Source of the DNA: Actinomadura sp. KC06
GTDB lineage: Bacteria > Actinomycetota > Actinomycetes > Streptosporangiales > Streptosporangiaceae
Assembly (NCBI RefSeq): GCF_004348735.1
Contig: NZ_SMKT01000095.1
Location: 1-35,901 of the forward strand
Length of the DNA stretch: 35,901 bases
Direction: 5' to 3'
Under the pieces are notes generated by a model. That model was not told where the DNA came from. It was given only the letters and a program-made list of their open reading frames with translations, and made no database searches. The position numbers and the translations under genes were made by a program. Positions 1-6,865 of the stretch are shown one piece after another; within the stretch, counting starts at the first letter, position 1; each line of letters begins with the position of its first letter.

Positions 1-163
1 GGTGGGTGCGGGGCGGGCGGCGGCGGGTTGCCAGGAGGTAGAGGGCCGTCAGGGCCGTCGCTGCGGCAAGGATGTAGGTGAGGTACGCGGGCAGGCCGAT
101 GGTCGCGGCGGCCGTGATCCACGTGGCGAGCGCGGGGCCGAGCAGCCGGAGGTCGTGGGTCAT
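1..163 (-). CDS. comEC: ComEC/Rec2 DNA-uptake channel, N-terminal fragment
   Basis: Only the first 54 codons lie in the window; the gene continues past the left edge. It starts with ATG at 163, and the sequence ATGA overlaps the comEA stop codon, so the two are translationally coupled. The visible protein begins MTHDLRLLGPALATWITAA and carries a hydrophobic stretch, then a second one ending in an Arg-rich turn. This fits the N-terminal membrane segments of ComEC, the inner-membrane channel through which single-stranded DNA is taken up. The identification rests mainly on position directly after comEA, the standard gene order in actinobacteria, because too little protein is visible for motif evidence. 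Confidence 0.75.
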   Translation of the reverse strand, partial: MTHDLRLLGPALATWITAAATIGLPAYLTYILAAATALTALYLLATRRRPPRTH

Positions 164-879
164 ACGCGGACCATCGGCTTCAGGTCGGCGAAGCGGCGGG
201 CGCCTATGCCGCTGACCTCCTGGAGCTGTTCGATCGAGCGGAATCCGCCGTGCTGGGTGCGGTAGTCGACGATCCGCTGGGCAAGGACGGGGCCGACGCC
301 GGGGAGATCGTCCAGCTGCTCGGCGGTGGCGGCGTTGAGGTCGAGCGGGGTGCCGGGCGCCGCGGAACCGTCAGGAGACGGGGGCGGGGCACCGGCGATG
401 GGCGAGGGGCCGCGGACGCCGACCGGGATCTGTTCGCCGTCCACCAATTTCCGGGCGAGGTTGAGGGTGCCGGTCTTCGCGCCCGGGCGCACCCCGCCCG
501 CCGCCTTGATCGCCTCGGCGACCCGGGAGCCGGACGGCAGGGTGATCACTCCGGGGCGCTTGACTTTGCCCAGGACGTGCACGACCACCGGTGGGCCGGA
601 CGCCGGGTTCGCGGACGCGGCAGGCCGGACGTGGGCGAGGGTGGCGCTCGGGAGCGGGCCGGCCGAGGGCTGCGGGCGCGGACGGGCCAGCCACAGGTAG
701 CCGGCGGCCACGACGGCGGCGAGCACACCGATGAGGACGAGGATGCGCACGTTCGACCGGTCGGGACCCGCTCGTAAGCGGGCCGACGGCGGTGTCTGGG
801 GAGGCCGCAGCTTACCCATCAGAGCGTCCAGCCGGTCCCTCGCGTCGGTTCTCATGTCGAGAGACGGTAAGCGCGACAC
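160..879 (-). CDS. comEA: ComEA-family helix-hairpin-helix DNA-binding protein
   Basis: A membrane-anchored DNA receptor that would deliver DNA to ComEC. The 239-residue reading has a charged cytoplasmic N-terminus, one transmembrane helix around residues 45-63 (ILVLIGVLAAVVAAGYLWLA), and a Pro/Ala-rich spacer. An SLBB-like domain follows at about 95-155 (VVVHVLGKVKRPGVITLPSG), and a C-terminal double helix-hairpin-helix domain at about 178-239 (DLNAATAEQLDDLPGVGPVLAQRI and GFRSIEQLQEVSGIGARRF). This is the standard actinobacterial ComEA architecture. The start is uncertain: GTG at 879 gives 239 residues and ATG at 855 (MRTDARDRL) gives 231. Neither has a clear ribosome binding site. It lies downstream of the DegV gene on the same strand. 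Confidence 0.92.
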   Translation of the reverse strand: MSRLPSLDMRTDARDRLDALMGKLRPPQTPPSARLRAGPDRSNVRILVLIGVLAAVVAAGYLWLARPRPQPSAGPLPSATLAHVRPAASANPASGPPVVVHVLGKVKRPGVITLPSGSRVAEAIKAAGGVRPGAKTGTLNLARKLVDGEQIPVGVRGPSPIAGAPPPSPDGSAAPGTPLDLNAATAEQLDDLPGVGPVLAQRIVDYRTQHGGFRSIEQLQEVSGIGARRFADLKPMVRV

Positions 880-906
880 GCGGCCCGGCGCGCACGCCCC
901 GGAAAT

Positions 907-915
907 TGTGGATAA
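907..915 (-). other. Isolated DnaA-box-like 9-mer
   Basis: The minus strand reads TTATCCACA, an exact match to the classical DnaA box. It lies between the DegV stop and comEA. It is a single copy with no AT-rich region or further boxes nearby, so it is not an origin. It may be chance or a titration/regulatory site. Confidence 0.3.
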
Positions 916-930
916 CTCCGAGTCAGCGGT

Positions 931-1764
931 TCAGAGGTGGGGGGCCACGACTGCGGCGATCACGCCGGGGCCGACGTGGGCGCCTATGACCGGGCCGACC
1001 TCGCCGACGTAGACGTCCTGGACGTGCGGGATGCGTTCGCGGAGCCGGGCGGCCAGCGATTCGGCGCGGGACGGGGCGCCGAGGTGCTGGACGCCGAGGT
1101 CGACCCGCCGGTCGCCCGCCTCGATGACCGCGAGCTCCTCCAGCCGCGCCAGGGCGCGCGTGGACGTCCGGACCTTCTCCAGCGGTTCGATGCGTCCGTC
1201 CGCAATGTCGAGGAGGGGCTTCACCATTAGCGCCGAACCGAACAGGGTGGCCGCGGTGCCGATCCGTCCACCGCGCCGTAGGTGCTCAAGGTTGTCGACG
1301 TACAGGAGCGACCGGGTGAGTTTGGCCCGGCGTAGAGCGGCGTCCGCTGCCTGCTCACCCGTCCCGCCGGAGAGGGCGGTGGCTGCCGCAGAGAGCACGG
1401 CGAAGCCGAGACCCATCCCGATGGTTCCGCTGTCGACGACCCTTACGGGGACGGGTGCGTCATCGGCGGCGAGCCGTGCCGCCTCTACTGTCCCGGACAT
1501 GCTCGCGGACAGGTGAACCGAGACGACTTCGCTGGCGCCCCCGTCCGCGGCGGCTCTGTAAACGTCCGCGAAGCGGGCGGGAGAGGGACGGGACGTGGTG
1601 ATGTTCGGCGCTTCGGCCGCCTCGGCAAAGCTGATGTCGCTTTCGTCCCAATCGGTGCCGCCGACGGCGATCTGCAGGGGGACGACGGTCAGCGCCTGCA
1701 GTTCGGCGAGGCCCGGCGGCAGGTAGGCGGTCGAGTCCGTGACGACCGCGACGGCGCTGACCAT
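931..1764 (-). CDS. DegV family fatty-acid-binding protein
   Basis: A 277-residue protein of the DegV family, cytosolic proteins that bind a single fatty acid and, as FakB, present it to a fatty acid kinase in Gram-positive bacteria. Family landmarks are the N-terminal VVTDSTAYLPPG with the conserved DST, the TSRPSP loop near residue 57, the SxxMSGT segment near residue 88, and the LRRGGRI motif near residue 162. No fatty acid kinase gene (fakA/DAK-type) is visible nearby. The start is ATG at 1764 without a clear ribosome binding site. A TAGCGT box lies 6 bases upstream, so a leaderless message is possible. Third-position GC looks lower than in the neighbouring hutI-like gene. Confidence 0.9.
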   Translation of the reverse strand: MVSAVAVVTDSTAYLPPGLAELQALTVVPLQIAVGGTDWDESDISFAEAAEAPNITTSRPSPARFADVYRAAADGGASEVVSVHLSASMSGTVEAARLAADDAPVPVRVVDSGTIGMGLGFAVLSAAATALSGGTGEQAADAALRRAKLTRSLLYVDNLEHLRRGGRIGTAATLFGSALMVKPLLDIADGRIEPLEKVRTSTRALARLEELAVIEAGDRRVDLGVQHLGAPSRAESLAARLRERIPHVQDVYVGEVGPVIGAHVGPGVIAAVVAPHL

Positions 1765-1792
1765 GAGGGGACGCTACCCCGCGAACCGCGCG

Positions 1793-3007
1793 TCAGGGCT
1801 GGACGGGCACGCCGCCGCGCCAGATCCGTAGGGCGCGGAGGCCGAACGCCCACGCGAACGCGCCCTCGTGGTCGGCGTCCCACAGGACGATGTCGGCGAG
1901 CATGCCGGGCGCGAGGGATCCGCGGTCGCCGACGCGGAGGGCCGCGGCGCCGCCGAGGGTGGCGGCGCGGAGCGCCTCGGTGACGCTGAGGCCGAACATG
2001 GCGACGGACAGCCCGATGACGAGGGGCATGGACGTGATGCCGCACTGGCCCGGGTTGTGGTCGGTGCCGAGCGCGACGGTGACGCCGCGGTCGAGCATCT
2101 GCCGGACGGGCGCGGGCGCGCGGCTGCTGTTGAGGGCGCTGCCGGGGCAGACGGTGGCGGTGACGCCGGCGTGGGCGAGGGCCTTGATGTCGTCGTCGTT
2201 GGCCTGGGTGAGCAGGTCGGCGGACGCGCAGCCGACCTCGGCGGCGACCTGGGCCGCGCCGACGCGCTCGTTGGCGCAGGCGTGCATGCGGGCCTTCAGA
2301 CCGGCGCGCTTGCCGGTGAGCAGGAGGGCGCGGGCCTCTTCGGCGGTGAAGTGGCCTTCGTCGCAGTACACGTCGATGGAGTCGGCTCCGGCGACGGCGG
2401 CGTCGCCCGCCCACAGGCGGACGGCCTCGATGTAGTCGCGGCGGCGGCCGAAGAACTCGGGCGGCAGGATGTGCGCGGCGAGGAACGTCGCGTGGATGCG
2501 CGGCATGGCCGGTTCGCCCTCGAGCGACCGCAGCATCCGGATGTCGGCGAGTTCGCCGTCGCGGGTGAGGTGGTAGCCGGTCTTGGCCTCGACGGTGGTC
2601 GTCCCGGCGAGGATCCACTGGCGGAGCCGTTCGCGGACGCCGTTGCAGAGCGTCCACGGGTCGGTTCCCCGGGTGACGGTCACGGTGGAGTTGACGCCGC
2701 CGCCCGCCGCGGTGATGGCGGAGTGGGACGAGCCGCTGGTGCGCATGGCGAGTTCGGCCCAGCGGTTGCCCGCGTAGACCGGGTGGGAGTGCGCGTCGAT
2801 GAGCCCTGGCGTGACCAGTCCGCCGCCGAGGTTCTCCACGTGGTCGACGTCGACGATGTCGTCGATGATGCCGGGGACGCGCTGCGGCAGGTCGGAGGCG
2901 GGCCCGGCCCAGACGATGCGGTCGTCGTGGATGAGCACGGCCGCGTTGCTGCAGACGTCGGTGCCCGTCCAGAGCCTGCCGATGTTCGTCAACAGCCGTA
3001 CGGTCAT
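1793..3007 (-). CDS. HutI-like amidohydrolase (imidazolonepropionase homologue)
   Basis: A 404-residue amidohydrolase closest in layout to imidazolonepropionase (HutI), which opens the ring of imidazolonepropionate to formiminoglutamate in histidine breakdown. Visible landmarks are the metal-binding DAHSHPVYAGNR (His73, His75), GGGVNSTVTVTR near residue 103, the EAKTGYHL strand near 140, CDEGHFT near 215, MHACANE with His242, and ALGTDHNPGQCG with Asp316. These match the HutI metal set (HxH, His, Asp). The segment where HutI proteins normally read S-[AV]-D-H reads SADLL here (residues 262-266), so a conserved active-site His appears replaced by Leu. No hutU, hutH or hutG gene is adjacent. It may be a true but divergent HutI or a related hydrolase with another substrate. 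The start is ATG at 3007. Confidence 0.7.
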   Translation of the reverse strand: MTVRLLTNIGRLWTGTDVCSNAAVLIHDDRIVWAGPASDLPQRVPGIIDDIVDVDHVENLGGGLVTPGLIDAHSHPVYAGNRWAELAMRTSGSSHSAITAAGGGVNSTVTVTRGTDPWTLCNGVRERLRQWILAGTTTVEAKTGYHLTRDGELADIRMLRSLEGEPAMPRIHATFLAAHILPPEFFGRRRDYIEAVRLWAGDAAVAGADSIDVYCDEGHFTAEEARALLLTGKRAGLKARMHACANERVGAAQVAAEVGCASADLLTQANDDDIKALAHAGVTATVCPGSALNSSRAPAPVRQMLDRGVTVALGTDHNPGQCGITSMPLVIGLSVAMFGLSVTEALRAATLGGAAALRVGDRGSLAPGMLADIVLWDADHEGAFAWAFGLRALRIWRGGVPVQP

Positions 3008-3102
3008 AGGGTCACCGACCCGGGTGGGGCATGGCGCGCTTCAGCGCGGGACCGGGCGCCGTGTGGCGCGGATGCGGGCCGCCTGCCCTCTTTCCCATGG
3101 TC

Positions 3103-3184
3103 GGACCTGCCGTGCGTGTGGGGCGGGCCACTTGCTCTCGATCTCGCGCTGGACCTGTCATGCGTGGGCCACCTGCTCTCGATC
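3103..3184. repeat. Imperfect tandem repeat, two units
   Basis: Two units both begin GGACCTG and end with a shared run GGGCCACYTGCTCTCGATC. Unit 1 is 3103-3143 and unit 2 is 3151-3184. Unit 1 carries about 7 extra bases in its middle. No function is evident. Confidence 0.6.
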
Positions 3185-3276
3185 CGAAACGCCGACTGGG
3201 TGCCGGCGACTCACCGTCGGTGGGTCGGGTGGCCGGACGACCACCACTGGCAACGAGACCGGAGATATCGGTTTCG

Positions 3277-3336
3277 TCACGGTAGTGCACTGAAGGCCCG
3301 CCCGACAACCTTTGATCGCAGCGCATCGACAGCCAT
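3277..3336 (-). CDS. Possible 19-residue leader peptide ORF
   Basis: An ATG at 3336 follows the purine-rich run AAGGGGCGGGGTG, a plausible ribosome binding site. It opens a 19-codon frame, MAVDALRSKVVGRAFSALP, ending in TGA. Promoter-like boxes lie just upstream. It precedes the hutI-like gene by about 270 bases on the same strand and could be a leader peptide or chance. Codon use is not strongly biased toward GC3, which argues against an ordinary gene. Confidence 0.25.
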   Translation of the reverse strand: MAVDALRSKVVGRAFSALP

Positions 3337-3358
3337 CACCCCGCCCCTTAGCTCTACG

Positions 3359-3386
3359 ACCGTACGGATTTCAACCTGACCGTCAA
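3359..3386 (-). promoter_or_regulatory. Candidate promoter upstream of mini-ORF/hutI-like gene
   Basis: On the minus strand TTGACG (3386-3381) and TACGGT (3364-3359) are separated by 16 bases, a fair match to the housekeeping-sigma pattern. Transcription would start near 3352, giving the hutI-like gene a leader of about 345 bases that contains the mini-ORF and the tandem repeat. Confidence 0.35.
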
Positions 3387-3490
3387 GCCGATTGGGAAAG
3401 CTGTCACCGTTCAGCGACCAGGATGAACCCGGGCACGGCTTCCAGACGCGTCCGAACATCGCCATAGGCGGGACCGAAACCCGTCGCCGT

Positions 3491-3530
3491 GCCCGGAACC
3501 CTCCCGGCCTGGGCCGTCAGGGTCCCGGGC
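3491..3530 (-). terminator. Hairpin downstream of hflX
   Basis: The arms GCCCGGAACCCT (3491-3502) and AGGGTCCCGGGC (3519-3530) pair at 11 of 12 positions around a 16-base loop. The hairpin begins 22 bases past the hflX stop. There is no U-tract, as is common for actinobacterial terminators. Confidence 0.6.
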
Positions 3531-3552
3531 GTCTGCCCCGAAGCCTCAAGCG

Positions 3553-5010
3553 TCAGGCGGTCGGCGCCACGGTTTCGTAGCGGGACAGCTCTCCGGCGAG
3601 GTCCGCCGGCATCCTGGCGTGGAGCATCGTACCCTCGGCCAGGTGCTCCTGCTTGAGCACCTCGCCGCGCTCGTGCACCTGCGCGACGAGGTCGCCGCGC
3701 TCGTAGGGCACCACGACGTGGAGTTCGCTCTCCAGCCCGGGCAGGTCGGCCTCGATGGCCGCGCGCAGCTCCTCGATGCCGAACCCGGTGCGGGCGGACA
3801 CGACGACGCTGTGCGGCTCCCGGCGCTGGAGCCGGGCGATCGCGAGGTCGTCGGCGGCGTCGGCCTTGTTGATGACGACGATCTCGGGGATCGCGTCGGC
3901 GTCGATCTGCCGCAGCACCTCGCGGACGGCGTCGAGCTGCGCCTCGGGGGCCGGGTCGGAGCCGTCCACGACGTGCAGGATCAGCCCGGCGTCGGTGACC
4001 TCCTCCAGCGTCGAGCGGAACGCCTCGACGAGCTGGTGCGGCAGGTGCCGGACGAACCCGACGGTGTCGGCGAGGGTGTAGGCGCGGCCGCCGGGCGTCT
4101 CGGCGCGCCGGACGGTCGGGTCGAGGGTGGCGAACAGCGCGTTCTCCACTAGCACCCCGGCGCCGGTGAGCCGGTTGAGCAGGGACGATTTGCCCGCGTT
4201 GGTGTAGCCGGCGATGGCGACGGCGGGGACCGCGTGGCGGCGCCGCTCGCCGCGCTTGGTGTCGCGCGACTTGGACATCTCGGCGATCTGCCGGCGCAGC
4301 TTGGCCATCCGGGTGCGGATCCGCCGCCGGTCCAGCTCGATCTTGGTCTCGCCGGGCCCGCGGCCGCCGATCCCGACGCCGCCGGCGGCGCGGCCGCCGA
4401 CCTGCCGGGACAGGTTGCCGCCCCAGCCGCGCAGCCGCGGCAGCAGGTAGTCGAGCTGCGCGAGCTCGACCTGCGCCTTGCCCTCGCGGCTCTTGGCGTG
4501 CTGGGCGAAGATGTCGAGGATCAGCGCGGTCCGGTCGATCACCTTGACCTGGACGGTCTCCTCCAGGTGCCGGAGCTGGCTCGGGGCCAGTTCGCCGTCG
4601 CAGATGACGGTGTCGGCGCCGGTGGCGATGACGATGTCGCGCAGCTCCGCGGCCTTGCCGGAGCCGATGTAGGTGGCCGGGTCGGGGCGGTGCCGCCGCT
4701 GGACGAGGCCCTCCAGCACCTCGGAGCCCGCGGTCTCGGCGAGGAGCGCCAGCTCGCGCAGGGAGTTCTCGGCGGCCTCGGCGGTGCCGTCCGTCCATAC
4801 GCCGACGAGGACGACCCGCTCCAGCCGGAGCGCGCGGTACTCGACTTCGGTGACGTCGGTCAGTTCGGTGGACAGGCCCGCGATGCGGCGCAGCGCCCGC
4901 CGGTCCTCCAGGTCGAGTTCGCCCGTCATGGGCTCGTACTCGGCTTCGTCCCGAGCGGTTTCGTCCCGAGTGTCGAACTCGGTCTGGTCTGCAGAGAAAG
5001 GCTGAGTCAT
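3553..5010 (-). CDS. hflX: GTPase HflX
   Basis: A 485-residue ribosome-associated GTPase that splits stalled 70S ribosomes. It has the N-terminal HflX domain with AQLDYLLPRLRGWG and the signature GGRGPGETKIELDRR just before the coiled segment. A C-terminal G domain follows with P-loop GYTNAGKS, G3 DTVGF and G4 NKAD. The ATG at 5010 (MTQPFSADQ) is chosen over an upstream in-frame start because AGAGGA sits 7 bases before it. A terminator-like hairpin follows the gene. hflX normally lies next to dapF and miaA in actinobacteria, but here dapF is about 16 kb to the right. On the other side it is divergent from the malate synthase operon. Confidence 0.95.
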   Translation of the reverse strand: MTQPFSADQTEFDTRDETARDEAEYEPMTGELDLEDRRALRRIAGLSTELTDVTEVEYRALRLERVVLVGVWTDGTAEAAENSLRELALLAETAGSEVLEGLVQRRHRPDPATYIGSGKAAELRDIVIATGADTVICDGELAPSQLRHLEETVQVKVIDRTALILDIFAQHAKSREGKAQVELAQLDYLLPRLRGWGGNLSRQVGGRAAGGVGIGGRGPGETKIELDRRRIRTRMAKLRRQIAEMSKSRDTKRGERRRHAVPAVAIAGYTNAGKSSLLNRLTGAGVLVENALFATLDPTVRRAETPGGRAYTLADTVGFVRHLPHQLVEAFRSTLEEVTDAGLILHVVDGSDPAPEAQLDAVREVLRQIDADAIPEIVVINKADAADDLAIARLQRREPHSVVVSARTGFGIEELRAAIEADLPGLESELHVVVPYERGDLVAQVHERGEVLKQEHLAEGTMLHARMPADLAGELSRYETVAPTA

Positions 5011-5118
5011 ATGTCCTCTGTGCAACGCCGCGGTGCGGCTGTGTCTTCCCGACGATCGTCTCACGCACCGTCCCCCGTGGTCACGCGGTTATCCGCGCCG
5101 TCTGGGGCAACCCCCGCT

Positions 5119-5148
5119 TTGACCCGTCTCGGCACCGCCGAGTAGCGT
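5119..5148 (+). promoter_or_regulatory. Candidate promoter of the malate synthase-glc operon
   Basis: TTGACC (5119-5124) and TAGCGT (5143-5148), spaced 18 bases, resemble an actinobacterial housekeeping promoter. Initiation would be near 5155, about 50 bases before the malate synthase start. A short inverted repeat GTTCT-CCAC-AGAAC (5147-5160) overlaps the -10 end. Confidence 0.45.
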
Positions 5149-5169
5149 TCTCCACAGAACAGAACTCAA

Positions 5170-5186
5170 ATTTCACTATACGAAAT
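5170..5186. promoter_or_regulatory. Candidate operator (inverted repeat ATTTC-N7-GAAAT)
   Basis: The inverted repeat ATTTC/GAAAT lies in the short AT-rich leader between the promoter-like boxes and the ribosome binding site of the malate synthase gene. A repressor bound here would block the operon. The TTTC/GAAA edges recall IclR-family sites that control glyoxylate genes in other bacteria, but that link is inference. Confidence 0.4.
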
Positions 5187-5204
5187 CTCATGGAGGGAAG
5201 GCAG

Positions 5205-6812
5205 ATGGCTGGACTTGACGGCGTCGAGGTCACCGGACCCCTCGGCGATCGGTACGAGGAGATCCTGACCCCCGAGGCGCTCGGCCTGCTCGCCTCCCTG
5301 CAGCGCGCGCTCGGCGCACGGCGCGAGGAGCTGCTGGCGGCCCGCGCCGAGCGCCAGCGCGCCCTCTCCGCGGGTGGGACGCTCGACTTCCTGCCCGAGA
5401 CCGCGAGCGTCCGGGAGGACGACTCCTGGCGCGTCGCCGACCCCGCCCCCGGCCTGGAGGACCGCCGCGTCGAGATCACCGGCCCGACGGACCGGAAGAT
5501 GACGATCAACGCGCTGAACTCCGGCGCCAAGGTGTGGCTCGCCGACTTCGAGGACGCCAACACCCCCCTCTGGGACAACATGATCGAAGGGCAGCTCAAC
5601 CTGCGGGACGCCCTCGACCGCGCCATCGACTTCACCGACGGGAAGAGCGGCAAGTCCTACGCGCTGAAGGACGACGCGGAACTCGCGACGATCGTCGTCC
5701 GGCCGCGGGGCTGGCACATGGAGGAGAAGCACCTCCTCGTCGACGGCAAGCCCATGTCCGGGTCGCTGTTCGACTTCGGCCTGTACTTCTTCCACTGCGC
5801 CCGCAGGCAGCTCGCCAAGGGCAAGGGCCCGTACTTCTACCTGCCGAAGATGGAGAGCCACCTTGAGGCGCGGCTCTGGAACGACGCGTTCAACCTCGCC
5901 CAGGACGCCCTGGACGTCCCACGCGGCACGATCCGCGCGACCGTCCTGATCGAGACGATCCCGGCCGCGTTCGAGATGGAGGAGATCCTCTACGAGCTGC
6001 GCGACCACTCCGCGGGCCTGAACGCGGGCCGCTGGGACTACCTGTTCTCCGTGATCAAGAAGTTCCGGGACCGGGGCGCCGACTTCATCCTCCCCGAGCG
6101 GAACGCGATCACGATGACCGCGCCGTTCATGCGGGCCTACACCGAGCTGCTCGTCCGGACGTGCCACAAGCGCGGCGCGCACGCGATCGGCGGGATGGCG
6201 GCGTTCATCCCGTCCCGCCGCGACGAGGAGGTCAACAAGGTCGCGCTGGAGAAGGTCCGGGCCGACAAGACCCGCGAGTCGGGCGACGGCTTCGACGGCT
6301 CCTGGGTCGCGCACCCCGACCTCGTGCCCGTCTGCCGGGAGGTCTTCGACGGCGTCCTCGGCGACCGGCCGAACCAGCGCGAGCGGCTGCGCGAGGACGT
6401 CCAGGTCTCCGCCGCCGACCTGCTGAACATCAAGGCGACTCCGGGCGAGATCACCGAGGCGGGCCTGCGCAACAACATCGACGTGGCGCTGCGCTACCTC
6501 GCGACCTGGCTGGACGGCGCCGGCGCGGTCGCGATCCACAACCTGATGGAGGACGCGGCGACCGCGGAGATCTCCCGCTCCCAGGTGTGGCAGTGGATCT
6601 ACAACGGCGTCGAGACCGCCGAGGGCAGGAAGATCACGAAGGAGTGGGTCGGGGAGCTCCTGGACGAGGAGCTCGCGAAGATCAGGGAGGAGCTTGGGCA
6701 GGCGTACAACGAGCCCCGCTACGTCCAGGCCGTCGCCCTCTTCAAGGACGTCACCCTCGCCGACGAGTACTCCGAGTTCCTCACCACCCCCGCCTACCAG
6801 CGGTTCCCCTGA
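5205..6812 (+). CDS. aceB: Malate synthase A
   Basis: Condenses glyoxylate with acetyl-CoA to give malate. The 535-residue product matches the usual length of the A-type enzyme (about 530-545), not the longer G type (about 720). Family segments are ADFEDANTPLWDN near residue 113, VVRPRGWHMEEKH near 165, and the signature RDHSAGLNAGRWDYLFS near 266. The start at 5205 (MAGLDG) is preferred over ATG 5190 because GGAGGGAAGG (5192-5201) is then a well-placed ribosome binding site. It is the first gene of an operon with glcD, glcE and glcF, so its likely job is to use the glyoxylate made from glycolate. No isocitrate lyase gene is in the window. Confidence 0.96.
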   Translation: MAGLDGVEVTGPLGDRYEEILTPEALGLLASLQRALGARREELLAARAERQRALSAGGTLDFLPETASVREDDSWRVADPAPGLEDRRVEITGPTDRKMTINALNSGAKVWLADFEDANTPLWDNMIEGQLNLRDALDRAIDFTDGKSGKSYALKDDAELATIVVRPRGWHMEEKHLLVDGKPMSGSLFDFGLYFFHCARRQLAKGKGPYFYLPKMESHLEARLWNDAFNLAQDALDVPRGTIRATVLIETIPAAFEMEEILYELRDHSAGLNAGRWDYLFSVIKKFRDRGADFILPERNAITMTAPFMRAYTELLVRTCHKRGAHAIGGMAAFIPSRRDEEVNKVALEKVRADKTRESGDGFDGSWVAHPDLVPVCREVFDGVLGDRPNQRERLREDVQVSAADLLNIKATPGEITEAGLRNNIDVALRYLATWLDGAGAVAIHNLMEDAATAEISRSQVWQWIYNGVETAEGRKITKEWVGELLDEELAKIREELGQAYNEPRYVQAVALFKDVTLADEYSEFLTTPAYQRFP

Positions 6813-6830
6813 TCGGCGTTCCCGCCGATC
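6811..6830 (+). other. Intra-operon hairpin after malate synthase
   Basis: GATCGGCG-TTCC-CGCCGATC is a perfect 8-bp stem with a 4-base loop. It begins inside the malate synthase stop codon and ends 35 bases before glcD. It could attenuate read-through into glcDEF or protect the upstream message from 3' exonucleases. Confidence 0.6.
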
Positions 6831-6865
6831 TTGCGGCTGGGGCGGGGGCGGAGGAAGGTGGAGTG

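Larger units (their letters stand above)
3008..3552. other. Gene-poor interval between hutI-like gene and hflX
   Basis: About 545 bases without a convincing long gene. From left to right it holds an imperfect tandem repeat (3103-3184), a possible 19-codon minus-strand ORF (3277-3336) with promoter-like boxes upstream (3359-3386), and the hairpin after hflX (3491-3530). Longer open frames here lack the strong third-position GC bias of neighbouring genes and are probably not coding. Confidence 0.6.

Noticed and set aside
907..915. Possible replication origin
   Set aside because: Only a single DnaA box, with no AT-rich unwinding region, no further boxes and no dnaA/dnaN nearby.
1868..3379. 503-codon plus-strand frame opposite the hutI-like gene
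   Set aside because: A shadow of the high-GC minus-strand gene: low-complexity Gly/Val/Asp/Arg-rich product with no domain, while the opposite frame has clear amidohydrolase motifs.
3404..3552. Read-on frame past the hflX stop that looks protein-like (ends GFILVAER)
   Set aside because: It belongs to a different frame from hflX, has no start or ribosome site of its own, and overlaps the terminator hairpin.
5166..6539. 457-codon minus-strand frame opposite malate synthase
   Set aside because: Shadow frame; composition and lack of motifs show it is not a protein gene.
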